A DNA stretch of 37,073 nucleotides from Rhodobacterales bacterium CG15_BIG_FIL_POST_REV_8_21_14_020_59_13 (GTDB taxonomy: Bacteria > Pseudomonadota > Alphaproteobacteria > Caulobacterales > Maricaulaceae). The stretch spans positions 1 through 37,073 of the forward strand of contig PFFX01000166.1 in assembly GCA_002783385.1 (NCBI GenBank), written 5' to 3'. The notes under the pieces are model-generated. The model saw nothing but the letters and a program-made list of their open reading frames with translations. It had not been told where the DNA came from and made no database searches. Numbering within the stretch: position 1 is the stretch's first letter; the number at the start of each line of letters is the position of its first letter. Shown piece after piece: positions 1-8,355 of the stretch. Made by a program: the position numbers and the translations under genes.

Positions 1-179
1 ATGAAGGGCAGTGGCGGTTTCATCTGGTATTTGCCTTCCACCAGCAGGATATCCGGGAAGTTCACACCCGCCGCCTTGACGTCAATGACGACATGACCGG
101 CCTCGGCCTTCGGGTCTTCGACGTCCTCGATGGAGAGTTGCTGATAGGGTGCAAATTCCTTGCAAACAACGGCTTTCAT
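1..179 (-). CDS. NADPH:quinone oxidoreductase, zinc-type MDR family (N-terminal part)
   Basis: This is the first 59 or so codons of a gene that runs off the left edge. It is missing from the ORF track because its stop lies outside the window. The reverse-strand translation begins MKAVVCKEFAP and continues through VEDPKAEAGHVVIDVKAAGVN and FPDILLVEGKY, the usual N-terminal GroES-like fold of medium-chain quinone reductases (family knowledge). Such enzymes reduce quinones with NADPH in the cytosol. The start ATG is at 177-179. About 90 nt separate it from the upstream SGNH gene on the same strand, so it may be a separate transcript. The nucleotide-binding domain is not visible, so the substrate and the exact subfamily cannot be judged. 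Confidence 0.8.
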   Translation of the reverse strand, partial: MKAVVCKEFAPYQQLSIEDVEDPKAEAGHVVIDVKAAGVNFPDILLVEGKYQMKPPLPF

Positions 180-267
180 ATTTTATTCCCCTGACCGGCC
201 TGTCCGGTCTTTGTTTCTGGTTCAAGAAAACAGGCTGGAACCTCATTCGTCCAGACCTGCGAATGAA

Positions 268-1542
268 TTACTCATTTTCCGCGGCGGCTTGCGCTTCGAT
301 CCGCGATACGCGCCGCTCCAATGAATTGAAATCGTCCCGGTTGAGAAAGACGTGCGGGCGTTCCTCTATCGACGGCGGATCCGCATCCATGATGTCATAT
401 TGGCCGGTGACCCAGGCTGCCCACTCGTCGTTTTCCAGCCACTCATCCCGGCGGGCTGTCACATCGGCCCAGTGTTGCTCAAGAGTTTCAGCTGTCAGGC
501 GGACGCCGAATTGCTCCGGCGCGACGGGCGCCTCGGTTTCCTCACCCAGCATACGGTCGAGAATAACCAGGCCCAGCGCCGGCCGGTAATGCGAAGGCTC
601 ATAATACCACGGGTTCAACACTTCGCCGGAGTGTGAAGGCGGCGCGCTCTGCGAGACTTCGGAAAATCCTGCAAAGTCCCAAACCTCGAGCGCCTCCCCC
701 GGAAAACACGGAGAGCGCGAGGGTGGCGGCGTGCGCGCTTCGGCCAGCCGTACCAGATCACGGCGGATCTGAAGCTCGATATCGTCAATCCCGGTGCGCC
801 AGCGCGCTTCCTCGATGCGGGAATGGATGGGGTGGATGAAGACGCGCACCTGAACACCGCGCGCCAGCAAGGCATCTATGCCCCGTAATACGAATTCAGA
901 CCGTTCAGGATCATAAACATACCCCAAATAGCTGCGGTAGCGTTTGGCGAGTTCCCTATCGAAGCGGTCGCGGGAGTTTTCCGGCGCATAAGCGGTTTCC
1001 CAATCCACGTCCGAACCGCCCGTAGCATTATCGATCACCGTCTGCAGAGCGCGCGCAAATGCATCCAGCGACAGCGAAGTCTGGATGTGGGATTGCAATT
1101 GTGATCCCCCTGCCAGCGGAGTCAGCCAGTAAGTGGCATCGGCGCGTGGATAATCGCCGAATTCACGTAAATCCAGACCGATAATCGCACACTCCACATG
1201 ATCGTTTTCCGCCGCCAGCGCAGCCGCATTGGCAAGCTCGAAGGCATTGGTCCCGCCCATCGCCATGTTCTCAAAACCGCCCGGCCAGTCAGGGATGTTA
1301 TCCGGGAACCCATCATGCGAGCGCGAGGAGCCGAAGAGCAGGGTTCCCGCCTGCGTTTCGACCAGACCATGACCGACAGCGACCCGGTAGCCATCGGCAT
1401 GAGCACGGGTACGGCGCTCGTTTACACCCGGTATCCCGCTCCACGCATTCACATGATACGGGTCGACGATGAAGGTGAAGCTGCCAAACAGGATCAGCCA
1501 TGCCGCCAGCGTCAGGACCAGGCGCACAGCATAACCCTTCAT
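268..1542 (-). CDS. SGNH/DltD-like protein, probable partner of the MBOAT acyltransferase
   Basis: A 424-residue protein with one N-terminal membrane anchor (about residues 5-26) and the rest predicted periplasmic. GSSRSHDG (71-78) resembles the block I serine motif of DltD/AlgJ-type SGNH proteins. EPSHYRPALG near residue 318 could supply the catalytic histidine. The start of the gene lies 19 nt after the stop of an MBOAT membrane acyltransferase on the same strand. That pairing is typical of polysaccharide or teichoic-acid O-acylation systems, where the MBOAT protein moves the acyl group across the membrane and the SGNH partner handles it in the periplasm (family knowledge). The acceptor is unknown. 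The C-terminus is long and charged, ending in a short coiled-coil-like segment. The assignment rests on motifs and neighbourhood, not on overall recognition. Confidence 0.65.
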   Translation of the reverse strand: MKGYAVRLVLTLAAWLILFGSFTFIVDPYHVNAWSGIPGVNERRTRAHADGYRVAVGHGLVETQAGTLLFGSSRSHDGFPDNIPDWPGGFENMAMGGTNAFELANAAALAAENDHVECAIIGLDLREFGDYPRADATYWLTPLAGGSQLQSHIQTSLSLDAFARALQTVIDNATGGSDVDWETAYAPENSRDRFDRELAKRYRSYLGYVYDPERSEFVLRGIDALLARGVQVRVFIHPIHSRIEEARWRTGIDDIELQIRRDLVRLAEARTPPPSRSPCFPGEALEVWDFAGFSEVSQSAPPSHSGEVLNPWYYEPSHYRPALGLVILDRMLGEETEAPVAPEQFGVRLTAETLEQHWADVTARRDEWLENDEWAAWVTGQYDIMDADPPSIEERPHVFLNRDDFNSLERRVSRIEAQAAAENE

Positions 1543-1561
1543 CGTCAGGGGCGGTTTGGAC

Positions 1562-3007
1562 TTAGAAGTTGTAATAGATAAACTCCGCGGTGTTCCAAGC
1601 GTTTACGATCGACAGAAAAAGCAGGAAGGCCAGCGTGCCCGATATCCAGGGGCGCGTGGTAAATCGCAGACCTTTTTGAGGCACCAGTCCCGCTGTTTTC
1701 AGCGTGGCGTCATCGAACCATTTCATGAAGACGGACGCCGTATCCGGCAATCCCCAGACAATCGCCAGGCCGATGGCGATGGCGATAAAGGGTTCGTCAC
1801 CGACGCCCGGCCCGATGCCGTTCAGCCCCGCCATGCCCTCTAACATCAGCAGGGCGGCATCGAAGGATGTTGCCCGGAAAAAGACCCAGGCGATGACGAC
1901 AAACAGGAAGGTGAAAACCACAGACACCCAGGGCGCAGATGGCAAGAGCCCGTTGGGCCGCACCTTGTTGAGCCAGTTACACCAGCTCAGTGCCAGCCCG
2001 TGCAGGGCACCCCAGAAGACGAAGGTCCAGGCCGCACCATGCCAAAGCCCGCCCAGCAGCATGACCACGGCGAGATTGCTCGCCCGACGCACCTGACCAT
2101 TCCGGTTTCCGCCCAGCGGGATGTAGAGATAATCACGCAGGAATTGTGAGAGTGTGATATGCCAGCGCCGCCAGAAATCAATGATTGAACGGGCCCGGTA
2201 AGGCGCATTGAAATTGATCGGCAGTTTATAGCCGAACATACGCGCCAGACCGATGGCCATGTCGGAATAGCCCGAAAAGTCGAAGAATATCTGGAAAGTG
2301 TAGCAAAGCGCGCCGGTCCAGGCCTCCAGCAGGCCGACTTCATCGCCGCGGGCCGCCGCCCCGAATGCGCTGGCGGCGAAGGGTTCGAAATTATCTGCCA
2401 GCAGGACTTTCTTGGAGATACCGATGGCGAAGATGGACAGGCCGACACCGATATTCTCCGACCAGTCATCCTTCCGCTGCGTGTCTTCATATTGCGGCGC
2501 AATCTGATCGTGGCGGACAATCGGACCGGCAATCAATTGCGGGAAAAAGGATACAAAAAGTCCTTGACCCAGCCAGCCGGAGGGCCGGGTTTCGCGGCGT
2601 GCGACATCGACCAGAAAGCTGATCTGCTGGAAGGTGAAAAAGGAGATGGCGAGCGGCAGGGCAAAGCCTGGCAGTGGCAGATCAGTCCCTGCCACGGCGT
2701 TGATGTTCGACAGGAAGAAGTCGGCATATTTGAACAGGCCGATACTGGCGAGATTGAGCACCACGCCAATCGTCAGCCAGGGCTGTGGCCTCCATCGCGC
2801 AATGGCGAGGCCGAAAAGATGGTTGATGATGATGGAGCCGAGCAATAGCGGCAGGTAGCGGATATCCCACCACGCATAGAAGACGAAGCTGGCAATCGTC
2901 AGCGCCACCAGGGCGGCATGGTGCGCCACCCATCGGCGCAGCACATAATAGACGCCGAGCGTTGCGGGCAGAAAAAGAAACAGAAATTCGAAGGAATTGA
3001 ACAGCAT
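1562..3007 (-). CDS. MBOAT family membrane-bound O-acyltransferase (AlgI/DltB-like)
   Basis: A 481-residue polytopic membrane protein with many hydrophobic helices. The MBOAT signatures are clear: DFSGYSDMAIG (about 243-253), the WRRWHITLSQFLRDYLYIPLGG region (about 279-300) and GGLWHGAAWTFVFWGALHG, with His323 as the expected catalytic histidine. The length matches AlgI-type proteins. The family transfers acetyl or other acyl groups from a cytoplasmic donor through the membrane to an extracytoplasmic polysaccharide or lipid acceptor. It heads a two-gene unit with the SGNH-like protein downstream. A roughly 200-nt gap to the divergent small membrane protein should hold the promoter, but I could not identify a clear one. 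The acceptor glycan cannot be deduced. Confidence 0.9.
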   Translation of the reverse strand: MLFNSFEFLFLFLPATLGVYYVLRRWVAHHAALVALTIASFVFYAWWDIRYLPLLLGSIIINHLFGLAIARWRPQPWLTIGVVLNLASIGLFKYADFFLSNINAVAGTDLPLPGFALPLAISFFTFQQISFLVDVARRETRPSGWLGQGLFVSFFPQLIAGPIVRHDQIAPQYEDTQRKDDWSENIGVGLSIFAIGISKKVLLADNFEPFAASAFGAAARGDEVGLLEAWTGALCYTFQIFFDFSGYSDMAIGLARMFGYKLPINFNAPYRARSIIDFWRRWHITLSQFLRDYLYIPLGGNRNGQVRRASNLAVVMLLGGLWHGAAWTFVFWGALHGLALSWCNWLNKVRPNGLLPSAPWVSVVFTFLFVVIAWVFFRATSFDAALLMLEGMAGLNGIGPGVGDEPFIAIAIGLAIVWGLPDTASVFMKWFDDATLKTAGLVPQKGLRFTTRPWISGTLAFLLFLSIVNAWNTAEFIYYNF

Positions 3008-3206
3008 TCATCCGCCCCGCGCGTGGTCGCAAATAGACTGTGCTTCACCGCGAGGGTCAATTGACGTACACAGGCCAGACTTTCCCCTTGCCGGGCTATC
3101 GAAGACGTATGGATGAACGGGCGCTCATTTCGCGGGTCAGCCCATATTCAGCTTGCCAGAGGCAGGCTTCCCACATGAAACTGCTACAGCGACCGGGAGG
3201 TTTGTC

Positions 3207-3569
3207 ATGTTGTTCCGATTTCTGATCACTATCGGGTCCCTCGTGGGATTTGTCACCGGCGGACTGGATCTGCTCGAACGATTTGGCGTCCCGGTCAATC
3301 AATGGCTGGCGGGCCTGCCAGATATTGTCTCCGGCCTGTTCTACCGCTTCGGCTTTTTCGTGGATGAAACGGCCGTGGCCGTGTTCGGCGCGCCGGAGCC
3401 GGAAATGATAGTGCGCAACCGGTCTGCCTATGAAGCAAACATGGACGGCGTGGCAGCCTCAAGCCCGATGATGGCTGGTGCCTCCAACGAAGCCCTGATC
3501 GTCTCCGGCGTCTTCACCCTGTTGATGCTGATCATCCTGCTGATCGCCATGCGCCGTCAGGAGCGGTGA
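3207..3569 (+). CDS. Small two-helix membrane protein of unknown function
   Basis: A 120-residue protein. The ATG at 3207 is preferred over the upstream start in the ORF track (3153) because a gggagg ribosome-binding site lies a few bases before it and the protein then starts directly with a hydrophobic segment, MLFRFLITIGSLVGFVTGG. A second membrane helix lies near the C-terminus (ALIVSGVFTLLMLIILLIA), followed by a basic tail MRRQER. The middle is a soluble loop of roughly 60-70 residues, probably periplasmic. I do not recognise the family. It is monocistronic, followed within 20 nt by the 3' end of the convergent tRNA-Phe. Confidence 0.7.
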   Translation: MLFRFLITIGSLVGFVTGGLDLLERFGVPVNQWLAGLPDIVSGLFYRFGFFVDETAVAVFGAPEPEMIVRNRSAYEANMDGVAASSPMMAGASNEALIVSGVFTLLMLIILLIAMRRQER

Positions 3570-3587
3570 TTTTTGACGGGGTAAAAA

Positions 3588-3663
3588 TGGTGCCCGGGGA
3601 CAGAATTGAACTGCCGACACGCGGATTTTCAATCCGCTGCTCTACCAACTGAGCTACCCGGGC
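3588..3663 (-). tRNA. tRNA-Phe (GAA)
   Basis: A 76-nt cloverleaf on the minus strand with an encoded CCA. The acceptor stem is GCCCGGG/CCCGGGC, the D arm contains AGCTCAGTTGGTAGAGC, the anticodon stem-loop is GCGGA-TTGAAAA-TCCGC with anticodon GAA, and the T arm has the GTTCAATTC loop. It is the last element of the minus-strand murA-to-yacG block, 90 nt after yacG. That position is common in alphaproteobacteria (from memory). Confidence 0.97.
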
Positions 3664-3753
3664 GCCTTGCAGGTCTTGCAGGGCAAGGCCGTTTGAGAGG
3701 CGGGTTTATAGGCGGCAGATTGCAGCCTGTCCACGCCCTCTTGCGCGGAAAGG

Positions 3754-3924
3754 TCAGTCTTCTGCAGAGGGGTCGAGCAGGTGCGGCGGAGCGGGCGGGC
3801 CGGGTATGGCGTAATCATCCGCCAGCCAGTGGCCGAGGTCGGCATCGGCGCAGCGTTTCGAACAGAAGGGCAGCCATTTCTTCTCCGCCGGCTTCTTACA
3901 GATCGGACACTTCACACCACTCAT
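3754..3924 (-). CDS. yacG: DNA gyrase inhibitor YacG, small zinc-finger protein
   Basis: A 56-residue protein too short for the ORF track. The translation starts MSGVKCPICKKP and contains LPFCSKRCADADLGHWL. The two CxxC/CxxxC pairs (Cys6, Cys9, Cys21, Cys25) form the YacG zinc site. The KWLPFCSKRCADADLG-type stretch is the family signature. YacG binds the GyrB subunit and inhibits gyrase (known for E. coli). It overlaps the stop of the RNase E/G-like gene by the 4-nt ATGA. The gene order maf - RNase - yacG - tRNA-Phe supports the call. The C-terminal tail is proline-rich and acidic. Confidence 0.95.
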   Translation of the reverse strand: MSGVKCPICKKPAEKKWLPFCSKRCADADLGHWLADDYAIPGPPAPPHLLDPSAED

Positions 3925-4997
3925 TTTGACGCCACCACTTCCACGAAATCACACGGAACATCCTGCCGCGATTCGAGCGCGAAACGAGGACCGATCCGGT
4001 CAGTCATGGCGGCGCGCCAGCCCATCGCATCCGCCTCCAGACAGAGGGCGGTTTCCGGAGATGTGCGCAGGGTCAATTGCGAGGCGCGGTTGGCCACAGC
4101 CTCTCTTTCCAGACGCCTGAGGGCGGCCAACGCCAGTGTTTCAGTGGAAGCCTCCCCCTGCCCAGCATTGAGAACTTCCGCAATCGCGCGGCCGGTGCGC
4201 TGACGCACCAGTTCGATCAGGCCAAAGGGCGACATCGGCAATACATCCATGCGGGCGGGATCGGCTTTCAGAGCGCGTTTGAGCGCGCCTTCTACCGCCT
4301 TGCGATCTGGCTGGGCGCGCAGATGCAGGCAATCCATCACCACATTGCCGCCAATCCCGCGCAGGCGAATCTGGCGGGCGATTTCCGGCATCGCCGCGAC
4401 ATTGAGATCTAGCGCCAACTTTCGACCGGCATTGGCGGTGCGTCCGGCACTGTCAATATCAATCGCGGTCAGTGCCGATGTCGGCTCGATGATCAGCGCC
4501 CCGCCCCCGGGAATCGGGACGCGCGTGGCCATGGCCGCTTCGATGGCAGTGGAAATATCAATGCCGGCCTCATCGGCCCAGACCGCTTCGGCCTCGGGAT
4601 AGCGGCGCAACAGGCGCTCGGCGAGATTGGCATCGGCCTCGATCAGCTCAGGTGCATCGCCCGATACGTCACGTTCGGCCAGCGCCAGTGTCGGGCCCTT
4701 CTCGCCAAAGGCTTCACGGATGACGCGCACAACCACCGCCGCGCCCTCATGCAGGCCGGACGGACGCCCGGCTTTTCCAAAAGGCAGAAAGCCCGGCTCG
4801 CCGCGGCCCAGATCGACAAAGGCGGCATTGAGCGCGCCCTCGATTTTCTTCACGCGCCCCAGATAAAGCTCTCCCGCAAAGGCGCGCTGGCCCTGCTCGC
4901 TCCATCGATCAAAATGAAGCTCGACAATCTGACCGTTCTCGATAATGGCGGCGCGGGTTTCACCGACCCATTCCTCGACCGCGATCTGCCGATTCAT
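3921..4997 (-). CDS. Short ribonuclease E/G family protein
   Basis: A 358-residue RNase E/G homologue, well short of RNase G (about 490 residues). An S1-type RNA-binding segment spans about residues 38-108 (RAFAGELYLGRVKKIEGALN, AAFVDLGRGEPGFLPF). The metal-binding catalytic core appears as ALTAIDIDSAG (Asp180, Asp182) and GGNVVMDCLHL (Asp222), matching the two aspartates of RNase E. FGLIELVRQRTGR is the conserved block after them. The CPxC zinc-link expected next in RNase E/G is absent, and the 5'-sensor part between S1 and the core is shortened. The gene overlaps maf upstream and yacG downstream by 4 nt each. It is probably a cytosolic RNA-processing enzyme. Whether it is active without the tetramer zinc-link is unknown. 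Confidence 0.85.
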   Translation of the reverse strand: MNRQIAVEEWVGETRAAIIENGQIVELHFDRWSEQGQRAFAGELYLGRVKKIEGALNAAFVDLGRGEPGFLPFGKAGRPSGLHEGAAVVVRVIREAFGEKGPTLALAERDVSGDAPELIEADANLAERLLRRYPEAEAVWADEAGIDISTAIEAAMATRVPIPGGGALIIEPTSALTAIDIDSAGRTANAGRKLALDLNVAAMPEIARQIRLRGIGGNVVMDCLHLRAQPDRKAVEGALKRALKADPARMDVLPMSPFGLIELVRQRTGRAIAEVLNAGQGEASTETLALAALRRLEREAVANRASQLTLRTSPETALCLEADAMGWRAAMTDRIGPRFALESRQDVPCDFVEVVASK

Positions 4998-5578
4998 AGG
5001 GTCAGCACCGGACAGTCAAAGCCGCGCAGGAGGTTTGCGGTTTCATAGAGCGGCAGGCCCATCACACCGGAATAGGACCCCGCCAGGCGCATGACGAAGG
5101 CTTCAGCCATGCCTTGGATGCCATAGCCGCCGGCCTTGCCCTTCCATTCGCCGCTGGCAATGTAGGCGTTGATTTCATCATCTGACAGGCGTTTGAAGGT
5201 GACGCGAGTTTCCACCAGCCGCGAGGCCATGCGGCCATCGGGAGCCGTCAGTGCCACGCCGGTCCAGACGCGGTGACCGCGCCCGGAGAGCAGGGCCAGG
5301 CATTTGCGCGCGTCTTTCTCATCCTCGGTCTTCGGCAGAATGCGGCGTCCCACAGAAACTACCGTATCCGAGCCAAGCACGATGGCATCGCTGGCCTCGA
5401 TGGCCGCAGCTTTTGATCGCGCCAGCCTTTCAGCCAGCTGCCGCGGTGTCTCGCCCGGGATTTCGGATTCGTCGATATCGGCGGGGCGGACCTCGTCCGG
5501 CTCTACGCCGATGCGGCGCAGCAATTCCAGCCGCCGCGGAGAGGCGCTGGCCAGCACAAGGCGCAAGGGCTCATTCAT
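4994..5578 (-). CDS. maf: Maf-family nucleotide pyrophosphatase
   Basis: A 194-residue protein beginning MNEPLRLVLASASPRRLELL, the Maf/YhdE/YceF signature (S-x-S-x-R-R). It continues with the conserved LARSKA, VLGSDTVV and KAGGYGIQG motifs. Maf proteins hydrolyse dTTP/UTP or modified pyrimidine nucleotides to monophosphates and pyrophosphate, a house-cleaning role (family knowledge). It sits between infA (20 nt upstream) and the RNase E/G-like gene (4-nt overlap), the usual alphaproteobacterial order. The length is normal. Confidence 0.95.
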   Translation of the reverse strand: MNEPLRLVLASASPRRLELLRRIGVEPDEVRPADIDESEIPGETPRQLAERLARSKAAAIEASDAIVLGSDTVVSVGRRILPKTEDEKDARKCLALLSGRGHRVWTGVALTAPDGRMASRLVETRVTFKRLSDDEINAYIASGEWKGKAGGYGIQGMAEAFVMRLAGSYSGVMGLPLYETANLLRGFDCPVLTL

Positions 5579-5598
5579 GCCAGCAACACGCCTGAAAA

Positions 5599-5817
5599 TT
5601 ACTTGAAACGATAGGTGATCCGGCCTTTGGTCAGATCATACGGCGTCATCTCGACAAGTACCTTGTCGCCAGCAAGAACACGAATCCGGTTCTTGCGCAT
5701 CTTGCCCGCCGTGTGGGCAATGATCTCGTGATCATTTTCCAGTTTCACGCGGAAGGTAGCATTCGGAAGCAATTCCGTCACCTCGCCGGGAAACTCCAAT
5801 AGTTCTTCTTTCGCCAT
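5599..5817 (-). CDS. infA: Translation initiation factor IF-1
   Basis: A 72-residue protein, exactly the family length when started at the ATG at 5815-5817 ([13 protein letters not shown]). The ORF-track start nine residues earlier is rejected: the aagaggagct ribosome-binding site lies just before this internal ATG. The single OB-fold S1-like domain is complete: [34 protein letters not shown] and the C-terminal [11 protein letters not shown] are canonical. IF-1 binds the ribosomal A site during initiation. It is the first gene of a probable infA-maf-RNase-yacG transcript; about 120 nt separate it from UPF0262. Confidence 0.98.
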   Translation of the reverse strand: MAKEELLEFPGEVTELLPNATFRVKLENDHEIIAHTAGKMRKNRIRVLAGDKVLVEMTPYDLTKGRITYRFK

Positions 5818-5937
5818 GAGCTCCTCTTGTTGGCGGTGAATCAACGCTCAACCCTAACACAAATCGTCAAGCGGCGCGGTATATAGACTTGGCGACTGCC
5901 ACAAGTCGAGCCCAAATCCTGTTAATTCATGCGGAGA

Positions 5938-6414
5938 TCAGCTGCTGCCGGGCCGGTGATGCAAAGCCCCTATCAATGTGAACAGGCGGCGGGCGGTCTC
6001 GAAATCGACGTCGATCTTGCCCATGAAACGCTCAAGCAGGAGCTCGGCACCTTCATTGTGCACGCCCCGGCGGCCCATATCGATGGCCTCAATCTGAGCC
6101 AGAGAGGAATCGCGAACCGCCTCATGATAGCTTTCGCAGATCATGAAATAATCCTTGAAGATGCCGCGGAACGGGCCGAGCGAGAACATGAAGGTGTGGA
6201 TCGCTTCTCCGGTCTCGGTCCGGATATCGATAGCCAGCTTGCCATCATCAATTGACAGATTGACGTTATAAGGCCCGAGATTGTCACCTTCTGGCGAGAA
6301 GTGGTTCGCCTCGAGTAGATCGGAAACCGCTACACGGCGTTCGCGGTCCGCCGTTGTATCGCCGCCGGGCAGGCCGAGCAAATCAATCGAGACGATATAT
6401 TCCGAGTCGCTCAT
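5938..6414 (-). CDS. UPF0262 family protein
   Basis: A 158-residue soluble acidic protein recognised as UPF0262 from FSLGPFRGIFKDYFMICESY, AIDMGRRGVHNEGAELL and the DFETARRLFTLI tail. The family is largely restricted to alphaproteobacteria and has no established function. The start codon overlaps the stop of the DUF2948 gene by ATGA, so the two are translationally coupled. In many relatives hisD lies between these two genes; here it does not (comparison from memory). Confidence 0.88.
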   Translation of the reverse strand: MSDSEYIVSIDLLGLPGGDTTADRERRVAVSDLLEANHFSPEGDNLGPYNVNLSIDDGKLAIDIRTETGEAIHTFMFSLGPFRGIFKDYFMICESYHEAVRDSSLAQIEAIDMGRRGVHNEGAELLLERFMGKIDVDFETARRLFTLIGALHHRPGSS

Positions 6415-6851
6415 GCGTCCGTCTCATGTTTTGGACGCCCCTTGGCGGGCCAGGGCTCAGCGATATCGACCAGCAAGGCATCAATGCATTCCACATCGAT
6501 GCGCAACTCGCCACCGCCAGAAAAAGCGAAACAGATTTCACCCCCGGGCACGTCACCTTCCTCGAAGGTCAAGGACAATAGCGACACGATGGCGCTAGGC
6601 TCATCCTGTTTCAGGCGCTTGGACCGGACGTGCAGAACGCCTGACACATCCAGAGCGGAACGCGTGCGCCATGCTTGACGAGCCTGACCGTCCTCCCAGC
6701 GGAAACGGTTGAAAACCGCCGTAAACCGCCGTGTCCTGCGATCAAGAGTGAAGTCACCCAGCTGTGCTACCGCATCCTGCAGCGCGGCGGAAATTACGGC
6801 CAGATCGTCAGCATCCTGCGCTGCAAGCCTGATTGGTTGGCGTCGTGCCAC
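6411..6851 (-). CDS. DUF2948 family protein
   Basis: A 146-residue soluble protein. LAAQDADDLAVISAALQDAVAQLGD at the start and FNRFRWE in the first half are typical of DUF2948, an alphaproteobacterial family of unknown function usually found directly after murA. The start is a GTG at 6849-6851, only 9 nt after the murA stop, with a weak upstream ribosome-binding site. It is therefore probably translated by coupling to murA. It overlaps UPF0262 downstream by 4 nt. Confidence 0.85.
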   Translation of the reverse strand: MARRQPIRLAAQDADDLAVISAALQDAVAQLGDFTLDRRTRRFTAVFNRFRWEDGQARQAWRTRSALDVSGVLHVRSKRLKQDEPSAIVSLLSLTFEEGDVPGGEICFAFSGGGELRIDVECIDALLVDIAEPWPAKGRPKHETDA

Positions 6852-6860
6852 AGCCTGGTC

Positions 6861-8120
6861 CTATTCCTTTACCCGTTCGATATCCGCGCCACAGCCGGCC
6901 AGCTTGGCTTCCAGATGCTCGAATCCCCGATCCAGATGATAGACCCGCCCGATCGTCGTTTCACCTGTGGCAACCAGTCCCGCTATCACCAGTGAGACCG
7001 AGGCGCGCAAATCGGTCGCCATCACCGGTGCGCCCCGCAGTTTTTCAACGCCGGTTACAACCGCTTCATTACCCCGGAGATCAATCTTCGCGCCCATACG
7101 CATCAGCTCTGGCGCGTGCATGAAGCGGTTTTCAAATATCGTCTCGCGGATGACGGACCGGCCTTCAGCGACGCACATGGCGGCCATGAACTGGGCCTGT
7201 TCATCTGTCGGAAAACCCGGATAAGGCCGCGTTTCCATATCAGTGGCCAGCAAGCGGCCACCGGAGGCTCTGACGCGCACGCCCTCCTTTTCTTCGGAGA
7301 CGGACGCGCCGGCAGCTATCATCAGCTCCCACAGCGCGGAATTGTGCTTCCAGACCGCATCCCGTAGCAAGACCTCGCCGCCCGCAGTGGCCGCAGCAAG
7401 AGCATAGGTTCCTGTCTCTATCCGGTCTGGCACAACAGCGTGAATCGCTCCGGTCAGACGGTCGACCCCCTCAATAGTAATAGTGGCGCTGCCTGCGCCT
7501 GATACTTTCGCGCCCATGGCGTTCAGACAATTGGCGATGTCCTGAATTTCCGGCTCCCTCGCAGCATTTTCCAGCACTGTTTCGCCTTTCGCCAGAACCG
7601 CAGCCAGCATGGCATGTTCGGTTGCCCCGACAGATACGAAGGGGAAAATGATCTGCGCACCAACCAGGCCGTTTTTCGCTCTGGCCTCGACATATCCATC
7701 AGCGAGCTCAATCCCGGCCCCCAGCGCTTCGAGCGCCTTGAGGTGAAGATCGACAGGGCGGGTGCCAATAGCGCATCCCCCAGGCAAGGAAACGCGGGCC
7801 TCTCCATTGCGGGCCAGCAAGGGGCCCAGAACATTAAAACTCGCGCGCATCTTGCGGACCAGATCATAAGGCGCTTCAGCTCTGGCCAGACAGGCTGTCT
7901 GTAAGGTCATCTCGCTGCCAATGCGGAAAATGTCTGTGCCCAGATGTCCCAGCAATGTCGACAGAAACCTCGTATCGGCGAGATCGGGCATGCGAGTAAA
8001 AGTCAGTTTTTCGTCAGTCAACAGCGTGGCGACCATCAGCTTCAGCGCCGAATTCTTGGCACCGGAAATTGTCACATCACCCCGTAAAGGATTGCCGCCG
8101 CGTATTTTTATCGAATCCAT
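6861..8120 (-). CDS. murA: UDP-N-acetylglucosamine 1-carboxyvinyltransferase
   Basis: A 419-residue enzyme when started at [20 protein letters not shown] (ATG 8118-8120, preceded by an agcagg ribosome-binding site). The longer ORF-track start adds a cysteine-rich stretch not seen in the family. It contains [10 protein letters not shown] near residues 20-30, the [16 protein letters not shown] loop with the PEP-adduct cysteine at 116 (the fosfomycin target) and the usual C-terminal [15 protein letters not shown]. It catalyses the first committed step of peptidoglycan synthesis, transfer of enolpyruvate from PEP to UDP-GlcNAc, in the cytosol. It lies between a small basic ORF upstream and DUF2948 downstream. 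Confidence 0.98.
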   Translation of the reverse strand: MDSIKIRGGNPLRGDVTISGAKNSALKLMVATLLTDEKLTFTRMPDLADTRFLSTLLGHLGTDIFRIGSEMTLQTACLARAEAPYDLVRKMRASFNVLGPLLARNGEARVSLPGGCAIGTRPVDLHLKALEALGAGIELADGYVEARAKNGLVGAQIIFPFVSVGATEHAMLAAVLAKGETVLENAAREPEIQDIANCLNAMGAKVSGAGSATITIEGVDRLTGAIHAVVPDRIETGTYALAAATAGGEVLLRDAVWKHNSALWELMIAAGASVSEEKEGVRVRASGGRLLATDMETRPYPGFPTDEQAQFMAAMCVAEGRSVIRETIFENRFMHAPELMRMGAKIDLRGNEAVVTGVEKLRGAPVMATDLRASVSLVIAGLVATGETTIGRVYHLDRGFEHLEAKLAGCGADIERVKE

Positions 8121-8174
8121 GAATCCTGCTCTTGCCTGTGAACCGCAACAGTTCAACCCCTGCCAATGGCCATT

Positions 8175-8312
8175 TCAAGGCGTTCTGGCAGCCTTCGCTG
8201 CGGCTTTGCGGCGGTGCAAATTCTTGCGAAGCGCTTCCGCAAGGCGATCTTCCCGACTGGTGCCGGGTTTTGGGCTGCCGGATGTTTCGCAAGAGGTGTC
8301 TTTTTTACTCAT
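8175..8312 (-). CDS. Small basic protein upstream of murA
   Basis: A 45-residue ORF too short for the track. The translation starts MSKKDTSCETSGS and ends with a strongly basic helix REDRLAEALRKNLHRRKAAAKAARTP. The REDRLAxALRxNLxRRK pattern is what I recall from short ORFs preceding murA in other alphaproteobacteria, which supports it being real. The function is unknown; the arginine/lysine-rich amphipathic helix could bind nucleic acid or ribosomes (inference). The stop lies 54 nt before the murA start on the same strand, so the two probably form one transcript. The same DNA in another frame gives the track ORF 8077-8292, which I regard as a shadow. Confidence 0.7.
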   Translation of the reverse strand: MSKKDTSCETSGSPKPGTSREDRLAEALRKNLHRRKAAAKAARTP

Positions 8313-8355
8313 GGACACTGATGTGACGATGCTGCACCTTCTCGTCAAGGCGGAC

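Noticed and set aside
149-589. Plus-strand ORF of 146 codons over the quinone reductase and SGNH genes
   Set aside because: Low-complexity Arg/Ser-rich translation antisense to two well-supported genes; a frame shadow.
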